A stretch of 64,000 nucleotides of DNA from contig NZ_MRDM01000014.1 of the NCBI RefSeq assembly GCF_002008165.1, forward strand, positions 806,001 through 870,000, read 5' to 3'. Shown here in pieces: positions 23,562 through 32,887 of this stretch. The notes beneath the pieces were generated by a model, which saw only the letters and a program-made list of their open reading frames with translations, was not told where the DNA came from and made no database searches. The stretch is from Rhizobium laguerreae. Its GTDB lineage: Bacteria; Pseudomonadota; Alphaproteobacteria; Rhizobiales; Rhizobiaceae. Position 1 is the first letter of the stretch. Every line of letters starts with the position of its first letter. The position numbers and the translations under genes are program-made.

Positions 23562-26500
23562 TTATTCGGCGGCCTGCAGCTGCTCGTCGTCGGGTGCGGC
23601 GCGCGGCCGTGTGGCGATCGACATCTCCTCGTGCAGGCGCGCTTCCTCGTGGGCGTGCGGCTTGGCGAAGCGGGCAAGCAGCAGATAGGCAACCGGCGTG
23701 ATGAACAGCGTCACAAGCGTCGCGAAGCCGAGGCCGCCGACGATCACCCAGCCGAGCGCAACGCGTGCTTCGGCACCGGCGCCATGGGCAAAGACCAGCG
23801 GCACGCCGCCGAGGATGGTGGCGATCATCGTCATCATCACGGGCCGAAGACGCAGCGCGCAGGCCTTCTCGATCGAGGACCGCACATCCTCGCCCCGGTC
23901 GCGCAGCTGATTGGCGAATTCGACGATCAGGATACCGTTCTTCGCCATGACGCCGACGAGCAGCACCAGGCCGATCTGGCTGTAGATGTTGAGGCTGGAG
24001 CCGGTGATAACAAGTGCGAAGACGGCGCAGGCAAGACCAAGCGGCACCGTCGACATGATGATCAGCGAGGACAGCACGCTTTCGAACTGCGCGGCCAGCA
24101 CCAGGAAAATGATGACGATGGCGAAGCCGAAGGTCAGTGCCATGCCGCTCGAATTTTCTTCGAGCGTCGCTGCCTCGGCCAGTGGCAGCAGGCGGGAGCC
24201 TGGCGGCAGCAGCGGCTCGGCGAGCGCAGTCACTTGGCTGACGGCATCGCCGAGCGACATGCCGTTCCTGAGGCCGGCGGTGATCGCGACGGAGGCGAGC
24301 TGCTGCTCGCGGTTGAGCTGCGGCGCGACCGAACCTTCCTTCATCGTGGCGATGACCGACATCGGCACGATCTTGCCGTCGCCGGTCTTCAGGAACACGT
24401 TCTCGAGGTCGGTCGGATCGTCGATCGGCCGCGTCGTCGAGGTCAACAGCACGGGATAGGATTCGCCGTCGACGAAGACGTCGACCACCGAACGTCCTTC
24501 GAGCAGCGATTGGATTGCCGTCGAAAGCCCGGTTATGTCGATGCCGAGATCCGAGGCGCGCTCGCGATCGATTGCCACCGATACCTGCGCCTGGCTGGGC
24601 TCGTTGGTCAGGCGCGGCGTATCATACCGGCCGGTGGCCTCGAGCAACTGAACCAGCTTGGCGGCCGCCGCCGTCAGCGCCTCGTGATCATTGCCGATCA
24701 GCGCCATCTGCAGACCACTGCCGGCGCCGCGGATGCGAAGGCTGTTCGAGGAAATTGCATTGCCGCGCAGGGCCGGCACCCTGGAGGCTGCCTGGTTGAT
24801 ATCGCCGACGATCTCCGTCTGCGTCCTGTCACGCTCTCCCCAGGGGGCGAGCGTCAGCACCATGAAGCCGCTGTTCAGCGAACCGCCCTGCCCGGAGATC
24901 GAGAAGATATTGCGGATGTCGCCGCTGTCGACCAGCGGCTGCAGATATTCCTCGACGAGCTGCATCTTGTCGCGGGTATATTCGAGGCTCGATCCCTGCG
25001 GCGTCGTCAGCCGCATCATCACCATCGACCGGTCCTCTTCGGGCGTCAGCTCGCTCTTCACCGTCGAGAAAGCGACGAGTGCCGCACCGGCAAAGATCAC
25101 CGAGAACAGGATGACGACGAAGGGCGCGTTGAGACAGCCGTGCAGCGCCCATTTGTAGAGATCGGCAAGCGCTGAGCCGAAGCGGCCGAGCGCGCCGTGG
25201 TCCTCGATCATCGGTTTGGTCAGCATGCGCGAGGCGAGCATCGGACACAGCGTCAGCGCCACGATCGACGACAGACCGACCGAGAAGGCGAGCACGAAGC
25301 CGAATTCGCGGAAGAGGCCACCGACCTGTCCCGGCAGGAAGGAGAGCGGAATGAACACCGCGGCCAGCGTCGCCGTCGTGGCGATGACGGCGAAGAACAC
25401 CTCGCGCGTTCCGAGCACGGCGGCAGCGCGCGGCCCCATGCCTTCGGAGCGCCGGCGTACGATATTTTCGAGCACCACGATCGCATCGTCGACGACGAGG
25501 CCGGTCGCCAGCACGATCGCGAGCAGCGTCAGGATGTTGATCGAGAAGCCGACCATGTAAATCGCCGCCAGCGTGCCGATCAGCGCCACCGGCATGCTGA
25601 CCGCCGGGATCAGCGTCGCCCGCCAGTCGCGCAGGAAGAGGTAGATGACGGCGGTGACGATGACGGCGGCAAGCACCAGCGCCAGCACCACTTCGTGGAT
25701 CGCACCCTGGATGAAGACGGCGTCGTCGCTGGTGATGGCGATCGTCGTGCCCTCGGGCAGGGTCTTCGACAGCTGGTCGACGGCCGCCTTGATGCCCGTC
25801 GATATGTTCAGCGTATTCGACTGCGCCTGGCGGATGATGCCGAGGCCGATGCCCGGCTTGCCGTTGGAGCGCAGCGCCGTTTCGCCGTCGCGTGGTCCAA
25901 GCATCACCGTCGCGACATCGCCGAGCCTGACGCGGTCCTGCAGGATGACGTTGGAAAAATCCGCCGGGGTCTGCAGGTTGGCGGTGGCGCGCACCACGAT
26001 ATCCTGCGTATTGCTCTTCAGCGAGCCGGCCGGCACGTCGAGTGCCGCATTATCGAGTGCCTTCGTCAGGTCGCCGATGGTCAGCCCGCGGCTGGCAAGC
26101 GCCCCCTGGTCGACATCGATGCGGAAGACCTTCTCCTGGTCGCCATATTCCTCGACGTCGGCAACGCCGTCGACAGAGGCGAGGCGATCGATCACCTCGT
26201 TTTCGACAAGCTGGGTCAGATCGTCCATGTTGAGATTGGTGGAGGTGACGGCAAGGCGCATGATCGCCGAGGAATCCGAGTCCGCCTTGACGATCTGCGG
26301 CGCATCCGCTTCATCCGGCAGGTTCTGGGTGATGCGGCCGATCGCGTCACGCACGTCGTTGGCGGCGACCGAGAGATCGATCGCATCCGAGAATTCCAGC
26401 GTCACCCGGCTCTGGCCGAAGGAAGAGGTCGACGAAATCGATTTCAGGCCGCTGACGCGCGCGACCGCCCCCTCGATCACCTTGGTCAGTTCCTGGTCGA

Positions 26501-26717
26501 TCGTCTGCGGCGATGCGCCGTCGAAGGTGGTACGCACGGTGACGACGGGACGGTCGACATCGGGCAGTTCGCGCACCTCGACGCCGACATAGGCGGCAAG
26601 GCCCGCAACGACCATCAGCGTGTTGAACACCAGCGCCAGGATCGGCCGGCGAACGAAAAGTGCAGTGAAGCTCTGCTTGCCCGACGCCCTGTCTTGATGA
26701 ATCTCGGTCACGTTCAT
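23562..26717 (-). CDS. RND (HAE1) multidrug efflux permease
   Basis: This inner-membrane proton-driven pump of the AcrB/MexB class has 1051 residues. It has 12 membrane helices and two large periplasmic loops. The proton-relay residues are visible: paired Asp in TM4 (GLVVDDAIVVLENI) and the TM10 Lys (LLVGVMAKNGILIVEF). N-terminal FIRRPILALVFN-like and VRTTFDGASPQTIDQE segments are typical. It starts by a 4-base overlap (ATGA) with the membrane-fusion gene, so the two are coupled. No outer-membrane channel gene is nearby; a TolC homologue elsewhere is presumably used. The substrate is unknown. Confidence 0.94.
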   Translation of the reverse strand: MNVTEIHQDRASGKQSFTALFVRRPILALVFNTLMVVAGLAAYVGVEVRELPDVDRPVVTVRTTFDGASPQTIDQELTKVIEGAVARVSGLKSISSTSSFGQSRVTLEFSDAIDLSVAANDVRDAIGRITQNLPDEADAPQIVKADSDSSAIMRLAVTSTNLNMDDLTQLVENEVIDRLASVDGVADVEEYGDQEKVFRIDVDQGALASRGLTIGDLTKALDNAALDVPAGSLKSNTQDIVVRATANLQTPADFSNVILQDRVRLGDVATVMLGPRDGETALRSNGKPGIGLGIIRQAQSNTLNISTGIKAAVDQLSKTLPEGTTIAITSDDAVFIQGAIHEVVLALVLAAVIVTAVIYLFLRDWRATLIPAVSMPVALIGTLAAIYMVGFSINILTLLAIVLATGLVVDDAIVVLENIVRRRSEGMGPRAAAVLGTREVFFAVIATTATLAAVFIPLSFLPGQVGGLFREFGFVLAFSVGLSSIVALTLCPMLASRMLTKPMIEDHGALGRFGSALADLYKWALHGCLNAPFVVILFSVIFAGAALVAFSTVKSELTPEEDRSMVMMRLTTPQGSSLEYTRDKMQLVEEYLQPLVDSGDIRNIFSISGQGGSLNSGFMVLTLAPWGERDRTQTEIVGDINQAASRVPALRGNAISSNSLRIRGAGSGLQMALIGNDHEALTAAAAKLVQLLEATGRYDTPRLTNEPSQAQVSVAIDRERASDLGIDITGLSTAIQSLLEGRSVVDVFVDGESYPVLLTSTTRPIDDPTDLENVFLKTGDGKIVPMSVIATMKEGSVAPQLNREQQLASVAITAGLRNGMSLGDAVSQVTALAEPLLPPGSRLLPLAEAATLEENSSGMALTFGFAIVIIFLVLAAQFESVLSSLIIMSTVPLGLACAVFALVITGSSLNIYSQIGLVLLVGVMAKNGILIVEFANQLRDRGEDVRSSIEKACALRLRPVMMTMIATILGGVPLVFAHGAGAEARVALGWVIVGGLGFATLVTLFITPVAYLLLARFAKPHAHEEARLHEEMSIATRPRAAPDDEQLQAAE

Positions 26718-27922
26718 TGCGTGGCGACCTCCGCAGTCGCGGCGACATCGGCGCTCACGCGCACCGCCCCACCCTCACGCACGCGCTGCAGTCCCTGTGT
26801 GACGATCACGTCGCCATCCTTGAGATCGGCTTTGACCAGCACGAAATCCGGGTTGCGCTGCACGATGCTGACCCGCACCTTATGCGACTTGTCGTCATTG
26901 ACCTGCCAGACGAAGGAGCCCTGCGAATCCCACTGCACGGAGACGGGGTCGACAGCCGGATATTTGTCGCCGGGAAATTTCATGCTGACACTGAAGGACA
27001 TGCCGGCACGCAGCTCATCGGAACTGTTGTCGATCCGGGCGCGCAGGCGAAGCGTGCGGCTTGCCGCATCGATGCGGTTGTCGACGGCTTCGACCACGCC
27101 TGAAAACACCTGCCCCGGCCTTGCCACAGACATCGCCTCGACCGGCTGGCCGACCGACACCGTATTGGCGAAGCGCTCCGGCACCCAGTAGTCGACGAGG
27201 ATTTCCGAACGGTCATCGAGCGTGACGATCGGGATGCTCGTCGTGACGTTGTCGCCGATGTTGACCGGCACGATGCCGACGATGCCGTCGATCGGCGCGG
27301 TGATGTTGCGCCGGGCGAGATTGAGCTCGGCGGCCTGCAGCTGCAGCCGCGCGCCCTGCTCGGCGATCTCCGAATCGAATACGTCCATGCGCGACACGCT
27401 GGACTTGATGTTGTGATAGAGATTGGACTTCTCGACGGCGGCCTTGACCGCCACATCAGCCTGGCCGCGGGCGATCACCTGCTCCTCGCTGTCGAGCTTG
27501 GCGAGCACCTGGCCGGCCTTCACCCTGTCGCCCGACTTGATGAGGATTTCGCGGATCGTGCCCGATGCCTGCGGCGTGACCGCGACCGAACGGATCGCAT
27601 CACCCGTGCCGATGGCATTCAGCCGGTCGTTGACGATACCCTGGACGACCGCCTGCGTCGCGACGAGAATGGTGTTGTTGCGCCCGCCGCCATTGCGGCG
27701 GTTCCCCTGTCCCTGCCCCTCACCACGCTGCTGCCCTTGCGCCCGGGCCGGAGCGTCGGCATCGGCCGTCTCCTCGGCCTTCGGCGCGATCTTGGAAACG
27801 ATGCTGTCTGGAATACCTGCATCGCGCATCGTATCGCCAGCGCCGGGCACGAAGAAAACCCACGCGGCAAAGCCGGCAATAATGACGATGAGCGAAAGTA
27901 CAAACTGCTTCCAGAAGGCCAT
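26714..27922 (-). CDS. RND efflux periplasmic adaptor (membrane fusion protein)
   Basis: This 402-residue adaptor links the RND pump to the outer-membrane channel. A single N-terminal anchor (FVLSLIVIIAGFAAWVFFV) is followed by a low-complexity Q/G/N/R stretch, a lipoyl half-motif (SGTIREILIKSGDRVKAGQVLAKLD), a helical hairpin, the second half-motif with NITAPIDGIVGIVPVNIGD, and beta-barrel/MP domains. GGAG lies 7 bases before the ATG. It is first in the operon. No regulator of the TetR/MarR type is adjacent. Confidence 0.93.
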   Translation of the reverse strand: MAFWKQFVLSLIVIIAGFAAWVFFVPGAGDTMRDAGIPDSIVSKIAPKAEETADADAPARAQGQQRGEGQGQGNRRNGGGRNNTILVATQAVVQGIVNDRLNAIGTGDAIRSVAVTPQASGTIREILIKSGDRVKAGQVLAKLDSEEQVIARGQADVAVKAAVEKSNLYHNIKSSVSRMDVFDSEIAEQGARLQLQAAELNLARRNITAPIDGIVGIVPVNIGDNVTTSIPIVTLDDRSEILVDYWVPERFANTVSVGQPVEAMSVARPGQVFSGVVEAVDNRIDAASRTLRLRARIDNSSDELRAGMSFSVSMKFPGDKYPAVDPVSVQWDSQGSFVWQVNDDKSHKVRVSIVQRNPDFVLVKADLKDGDVIVTQGLQRVREGGAVRVSADVAATAEVATQ

Positions 27923-28190
27923 TCACGTCTCCGGAGGGACTCGAGGTTGGACCAGGGTCGGTCGAAAGAGGCGCTGCGGGATCGAGATTCCCGTCTGATG
28001 CGACAATATCGCGCGTTTACAGCTTACCGGCAAGCATAAGCAGCCGGCATTACCGATTTGTAATATCAACAAAGAATGGAAATAACCCGGCCGCTCACTT
28101 TTGTTTGAATGAACACTCGCCCGTGTCTTTGATCCCGCCGATTGTCGGGCAAGATACCGTACAAAATCCCTGAGGATGCGGGTTGGATGC

Positions 28191-29111
28191 CTATCGGCGC
28201 ATCGACCACCGCAGGCCCATCACGGCCGCAATGCCCAGTATCGGCCAAATCGCCCAGAACTGCCCCGTCCAGGTGAAGAGGTTGATGCCGGCAAGGCCGA
28301 GCGCCAGGATCGCCAGCAAGGTGATCTTGCGATTGAACCGGGTCTGGTCGCGGTTCCAGGCGAGCGCCGCGACGACGGCAAGCGCCAGCACCGGAAAACG
28401 CGCCCAGAAGACGCCCTGCCACGACAGCAGATTGATACCGATCAGGGCGCCGGCGATGACGCCGAGCACGCCATACAGCCTGCGTCCGCCCGGTGCTGGG
28501 GTTGTCTCGGCCTTAGCGGCCGCCATAACCGGCGCCGGCTGCGGCCGCGCGGAGCCGGATCGTTCTGCAGGGGGCGTCTCGTCCCTGGTATCGCCGATCT
28601 TTACCGCGTAGCTCGGCACGCCTTCATCGACGTTCTTCACCATAAGCGGTCCGAGAAACTCGAAACCGACAGCCACCTTGTTGCGGACCTGGTCGTAGAC
28701 GGTGCTCGATATCACGATGCCGCCGGCCGCAGCCGACGTCTGCAGCCGCGCCGCAATATTGACGCCGTCGCCATAGATGTCGTCGCCCTCGACGATCACG
28801 TCGCCGAGATTGATGCCGATGCGGAAGAGCATGCGACCGTCGGCCGGGCGGCGGGCGTTGAAACCCGCGAGTTCGTTCTGGGTGTCGACGGCCGCACGCA
28901 CCGCCTCGACCACGCTCGGGAAATCGGCGATCAGCCCGTCGCCCCAGGTATTGACGACGCGGCCGCCATGGCTTTCGATCAGGCGCCCCATCGCTTCCCG
29001 GCAGCGCTTCAGGCTCGCAAGCGTCCCCTCCTCGTCGGCCCCCATCAGCCGCGTATAGTCCTGCACGTCAGCACAGAAGATCGTCGTCAGCTTGCGCCGC
29101 GTTTCACTCAT
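28191..29111 (-). CDS. Class III adenylate/guanylate cyclase with C-terminal membrane repeats
   Basis: This 306-residue protein has an N-terminal class III cyclase homology domain (residues about 5-175). Metal aspartates are D15 (CADVQDY) and D58 (WGDGLIADF), and the transition-state Asn/Arg are in YGDGVNIAARLQ. The usual substrate-specifying Lys before TxGDG is Asn54 here (VVNTWGDG). After a P/A-rich linker come four membrane helices made of two similar halves, GINLLSWQGVFWARFPVL and GINLFTWTGQFWAIWPIL, i.e. a duplicated 2TM module. The catalytic domain is N-terminal and the anchor C-terminal. Product (cAMP, cGMP or none) cannot be decided. Confidence 0.88.
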   Translation of the reverse strand: MSETRRKLTTIFCADVQDYTRLMGADEEGTLASLKRCREAMGRLIESHGGRVVNTWGDGLIADFPSVVEAVRAAVDTQNELAGFNARRPADGRMLFRIGINLGDVIVEGDDIYGDGVNIAARLQTSAAAGGIVISSTVYDQVRNKVAVGFEFLGPLMVKNVDEGVPSYAVKIGDTRDETPPAERSGSARPQPAPVMAAAKAETTPAPGGRRLYGVLGVIAGALIGINLLSWQGVFWARFPVLALAVVAALAWNRDQTRFNRKITLLAILALGLAGINLFTWTGQFWAIWPILGIAAVMGLRWSMRR

Positions 29112-29291
29112 GGTCTCTCGTCTCCGCGCTATCCGCCGCCGGGAAAGATCGCTGCAAAGGCTGAAACTGGTCGATTGGAGATCATGGGCTATTGCAGCGG
29201 CGGTAAGTTACTAAGCCTTTGTGTTCGTTACCACCGATAATTGCTGATCGTCGACCCGCGTTTCCCAGGCATGAGAGGCGGCGTGGACGAT

Positions 29292-29705
29292 TCAGCTTCC
29301 TTCACTCGCCCAGTCATCGACCTTCAAAGGCTCCAAGACGCGGGCAAAAGCCTTGTCGCGCGTGACGAGGGTTGCGGCAGTTGCAACGGCATGAGCGGCA
29401 ATCATCATATCGAGGGGCGCCAGGATCACGCCTTTGGCTTCGCAGGCAGCGCGCAGGTCGCCATAAGTTCGCGTGACATCGTGATCCCAAGGCAGAACGT
29501 CGACCCGGAGCAGGAATTGGCGGATCCGCTCCGACAGCGCTTTCGGGTAGCCTCGCTTGGCAAGACCGTAGAACAGCTCCCCTTCGGTGATCGATGAGAT
29601 GACGATGTCCTCCATCGGAAGCGCGGCCAACCTTTCGATGATCTCCGGCCGATCGCCCTTGATCACATGGCTCACCATATTGGTATCGAGCATCCAGGCT
29701 GTCAT
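29292..29705 (-). CDS. vapC: VapC family PIN-domain toxin
   Basis: This 137-residue PIN-domain ribonuclease toxin has the acidic active-site residues Asp7 (MLDTNMVSH), Glu43 (TEGELFYG), Asp99 (APLDMMIAAHA) and Asp117 (VTRDKAF). It overlaps the antitoxin gene by 4 bases (ATGA), so translation is coupled. PIN toxins of this type cleave tRNA or rRNA; the target is not predictable. It sits alone between a cyclase gene and the spoVR operon. Confidence 0.93.
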   Translation of the reverse strand: MTAWMLDTNMVSHVIKGDRPEIIERLAALPMEDIVISSITEGELFYGLAKRGYPKALSERIRQFLLRVDVLPWDHDVTRTYGDLRAACEAKGVILAPLDMMIAAHAVATAATLVTRDKAFARVLEPLKVDDWASEGS

Positions 29706-29965
29706 TCCTTCCAGCCTTCGAATGGATCACGATCATGAGAAGGCTGCTGGCGGTCGTCAGGCCCCAGGAAATCGTCCGGAACCTGATCCTTGCCATAGAG
29801 TTCAAAGAGACCATCCCATGACTCCGGCTTGCGTGACAAAATGACATCGCCGGTCTTCGGATCACGACGGACGAACACCTCGCTCTCCTCGAAGCGGAAC
29901 TCCGCAGGGAGCCTGACCGCCTGGCTGCGGCCGGTCGTAAAAATCTTGGCCGTTCTCGTTGCCAT
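29702..29965 (-). CDS. vapB: VapB family antitoxin
   Basis: This 87-residue antitoxin has an N-terminal AbrB/MazE-type DNA-binding fold (TAKIFTTGRSQAVRLPAEFR, EVFVRRDPKTGDVILSRKP). The C-terminal tail that should wrap the toxin is rich in Asp, Pro and Trp. The ATG at 29965 is the domain start; 63 further open codons upstream are an artefact. It precedes vapC, as usual, and probably represses its own promoter through repeated sites upstream. Confidence 0.92.
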   Translation of the reverse strand: MATRTAKIFTTGRSQAVRLPAEFRFEESEVFVRRDPKTGDVILSRKPESWDGLFELYGKDQVPDDFLGPDDRQQPSHDRDPFEGWKE

Positions 29966-30010
29966 GATAGCCTCCACATCGCGATAGCTACCATGATATA
30001 TACCGATAGC
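29966..30010. promoter_or_regulatory. Three GATAGC repeats at the vapBC promoter
   Basis: GATAGC occurs at 29966-29971, 29983-29988 and 30005-30010 (GCTATC on the vapB strand), flanking an A/T stretch GATATATACC with a possible -10 box. Regular repeats immediately upstream of an AbrB-type antitoxin are candidate operators. Confidence 0.4.
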
Positions 30011-30053
30011 CGGCGGCGAGCAAGAAGTCCGGCGCCTCAAGAAGAACGCTCGA

Positions 30054-31604
30054 TCACTGAACGATCTTGCGCGGGCTCGCCGTGTGTTCCCTCGCCACCG
30101 TGCTGGAACTGTCGATTTCCTGAAGCAGGACGTCGTAGCCCCAGAGATCGGCAAGATGCTGCAGGACGAGTTTCATGTCGGCTTCCTGGAGATAGCAGCC
30201 ATTCATGACGATGTGCTGCAGAAGCAGGCGGCGGTCGCCGGCGAGGTCGACGTCGACGATATCGATTGCCGGATCGGTCCAGCCGATATCGTATTCGCGC
30301 GAGAGCTGGCGGCGGATGCGCAAATATCCGCGCTCGTTGTGGATCGCCGAAACCAGTACCCCCTCGGTCTGCTCCGGATCGTCGTAGAGATGGAACAGCC
30401 GCAATTGCCGGATCAGGTTCGGGCTCAGGAACTGGCTGATGAAGCTCTCGTCCCGGTAATTGGCCCAGATGTCGCGCAGGACCGCCATCGCATCGCCTCG
30501 TCCGGCGATATCGGGAAACCATGCGCGGTCCTCTTCCGTCGGCGTCGTAACGATCCTCTCGATGTCCTGCATCATCGCAAAGCCAAGCGCATAGGGATTG
30601 AAGCCCGAGAACCGCCGGTCGTCATAGCTCGGCTGGAACACGACGTTGGCGTGCGACTTCAGGAATTCGAGGAAGTTTCCGTCGCTGATCTGCCCCCGCT
30701 CGTGAAGCCGGTTCATGATCTGGTAGTGGACGAAGGTGGCGGTTCCCTCGTTCATCACCTTGGTCTGCCGTTGGGGATGAAAATATTGCGCGACATGGCG
30801 GACGATGCGAAGGATCTCGCGCTGCCACGGCTGCAGCCGCGGCGCCGACTTTTCCAGAAAGTATAGGATGTTGTCCTGAGGGAGCCCGAGGGCGGCGCGG
30901 CGCTTTTCCAGGCCGCTGTCGCCCGCCTTCCTCGTCTTGCCGACGGGAACAGTGCGCCACAGGTCGTTGAACATCTGCTCCTCGTGGGCGCGGCGCTCCT
31001 GTTGCCGCTTCTCCTCCTGGCGAAGGTCAATGGTGGTCTTGCCCGCGTATCGATGCACACCGTGCGACATCAGCGCATGGGCTGCGTCGAGCGTACGCTC
31101 GACGGCCGCCTCGCCGTAACGTTCCTCGCAGCGGGTGATATAACCCTTGGCGAAATCGAGGTAATCGAGGATGCCCTCCGCATCGGTCCAGAGCTTGAAG
31201 AGATAGTTGTTCTTGAAGAAGTGGTTGTGGCCGAAGGCCGCATGCGCGGTGACGAGCGTCTGCATCGTCGCCGTGTTTTCCTCCATCAGGTAAGAAATGC
31301 AGGGAGAGCTGTTGATGACGATCTCATAGGCGAGGTCGCGCATCCCGCGGCGGTAGAAGGTTTCGTGATGCGCGAAGTGTTTGCCGAAGGACCAATGGCG
31401 GTAGAAGAGCGGCATGCCGGTCGAGGAATAGGCATCGAGCATTTGCTCCGAGGTGATGACTTCGATCTGGTTCGGATAGACGTCGAGGCCGAGTTCGTTA
31501 AGCGCGATGTCCTCGCAGGCGTCATGAATGCGCTGGAGTGTCGAAAAGTCCCAGTCGGCCCCCTCGAATAATAGCCGCTCTCGTGGCCTCATCGTCATGG
31601 TCAT
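30054..31604 (-). CDS. SpoVR family protein
   Basis: This 516-residue SpoVR/YcgB family protein has the conserved blocks SFGKHFAHHE, YEIVINSSPCISYLMEENT, AAFGHNHFFKNNYLF and NEGTATFVHYQIMNRL. Molecular function is unknown; B. subtilis SpoVR affects the spore cortex, while in non-sporulating bacteria it is linked to stress. It starts by a 4-base overlap with the yeaH-like gene, with AGGTGA upstream, and is the last gene of prkA-yeaH-spoVR. The conserved His/Asn-rich segments suggest a metal site, which is inference. Confidence 0.92.
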   Translation of the reverse strand: MTMTMRPRERLLFEGADWDFSTLQRIHDACEDIALNELGLDVYPNQIEVITSEQMLDAYSSTGMPLFYRHWSFGKHFAHHETFYRRGMRDLAYEIVINSSPCISYLMEENTATMQTLVTAHAAFGHNHFFKNNYLFKLWTDAEGILDYLDFAKGYITRCEERYGEAAVERTLDAAHALMSHGVHRYAGKTTIDLRQEEKRQQERRAHEEQMFNDLWRTVPVGKTRKAGDSGLEKRRAALGLPQDNILYFLEKSAPRLQPWQREILRIVRHVAQYFHPQRQTKVMNEGTATFVHYQIMNRLHERGQISDGNFLEFLKSHANVVFQPSYDDRRFSGFNPYALGFAMMQDIERIVTTPTEEDRAWFPDIAGRGDAMAVLRDIWANYRDESFISQFLSPNLIRQLRLFHLYDDPEQTEGVLVSAIHNERGYLRIRRQLSREYDIGWTDPAIDIVDVDLAGDRRLLLQHIVMNGCYLQEADMKLVLQHLADLWGYDVLLQEIDSSSTVAREHTASPRKIVQ

Positions 31605-32875
31605 GGCGTCACCTTCGACTGTGCGTCACGTTTCTGGAAGAGATCGTGGAAAACAGGGAATATTTCGTTTCGCCGGCAGACCTTGCGCATTGAAAGCGGC
31701 TGCAGTTCGGAACGGATCCCGTCATAGAGCATCCAAAGCGGCGAGCGGGATACTGAGGAGTCACCGCCTTCTTCGCCGACCTCGATATAGGCGAAATACT
31801 GGCACAGCGGCAAAATCTCGCGCAGCAGCTGTCCGCTCAGGTTCCCGTCCGAATGGGCGTTGTCGCCGTCCGAGGCCTGGGCGCCATAGATATTCCATTC
31901 CGCCGGATCGAAACGCGCCGCGATGATCGCCCGCATTGCCGCTAGCGCACTGGAAACCAGCGTGCCGCCCGTTGCCGGGCCATAGAAGAAGGTTTCCTCG
32001 TCGACTTCCTCGGCCTTGTCGGTATGGCGGATGAAGACGATCTCCACTTTCTTGTAGCGCTTCGACAGGAAAAGGTAGAGCAGCAGATAGAACCGCTTCG
32101 CCAGGTCCTTCATGTGTTCCGACATGGAACCGGAAACGTCCATCAAGCAGAACATCACGGCCTTCGCCACAGGCTTCGGCTCGTTTTCGAAGCGGCGATA
32201 CCGCACGTCGAGCGGATCGATGTAGGGAATGCGCCGGCTTTTTTCCGTCAGGGATTTGAGTTTTGCCTCAAGCGTCAGCCGGCTCTCGTCGTCTTCGCAT
32301 TCCTCCACCTGCCGCTGCAGGGCTTCGATTTCTTCGCGGCGCGGACGGTGAAGCGCGACACGGCGCATCATCGCGAGCCTGGTCGTGCGACCGACGGCGA
32401 TGTTGGACGGCGATCCCGACACGGAATAACCGGCACGGAACGGAGTTTCCTCCTCGGTTTCGGCCAAGCGCCGCTTGGCAAGGTCGGGCAGTTCCAGATC
32501 GTCCAGGAACACATCCAGGAATTCCTCGCGCGTCAGCACGAAGCGGAAGCCGTCCTCGCCGTCGCCCTCACCCGCATCCTTGGGTTTTCCGCCCCTGCTC
32601 CCCGGCGGGCGCGGAAGAATGTCGCCTTCGACGAAGGCCCTGTTTCCAGGCAGGATATGATCGCGGATGCCGCCGTCGCCCCTTCTCAAGTTCGGCTCGG
32701 CCATTCCATCGATCGGCAGGCTGATTTCCCCGCCGTCGAGTACATCGCGAATGTTCCGGTTTTGCAGAGAACGTTTTACCGCCTGCTGCACGGCGCCTTT
32801 CATGCGCCGAAGAAACCGTTGCCGATTTTCCAGACTTTTACCGCGCGGATTTAGCCGACGGTCGACAATGTGCAT
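31601..32875 (-). CDS. YeaH/YhbH family protein (DUF444)
   Basis: This 424-residue DUF444 protein carries a C-terminal von Willebrand A-like domain with the MIDAS-type motif LMDVSGSMSEHMKDL. The N-terminal half is charged, with HIVDRRLNPRGKSLENRQRF at the start and the family block GGIRDHILPGNRAFVEGD. It always accompanies PrkA kinase, whose substrate or partner it may be. It has GGAG 6 bases before its ATG and lies 12 bases after prkA. It overlaps spoVR by 4 bases. Confidence 0.93.
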   Translation of the reverse strand: MHIVDRRLNPRGKSLENRQRFLRRMKGAVQQAVKRSLQNRNIRDVLDGGEISLPIDGMAEPNLRRGDGGIRDHILPGNRAFVEGDILPRPPGSRGGKPKDAGEGDGEDGFRFVLTREEFLDVFLDDLELPDLAKRRLAETEEETPFRAGYSVSGSPSNIAVGRTTRLAMMRRVALHRPRREEIEALQRQVEECEDDESRLTLEAKLKSLTEKSRRIPYIDPLDVRYRRFENEPKPVAKAVMFCLMDVSGSMSEHMKDLAKRFYLLLYLFLSKRYKKVEIVFIRHTDKAEEVDEETFFYGPATGGTLVSSALAAMRAIIAARFDPAEWNIYGAQASDGDNAHSDGNLSGQLLREILPLCQYFAYIEVGEEGGDSSVSRSPLWMLYDGIRSELQPLSMRKVCRRNEIFPVFHDLFQKRDAQSKVTP

Positions 32876-32887
32876 ATTGGCTCCACA

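Noticed and set aside
25197..27191. 664-codon plus-strand frame and the similar one at 23631-25175
   Set aside because: Antisense to the RND permease and adaptor; composition is that of a reverse-complement shadow.
28066..28422. 118-codon minus-strand frame at the end of the cyclase gene
   Set aside because: Overlaps the cyclase membrane domain in another frame and lacks a ribosome site.
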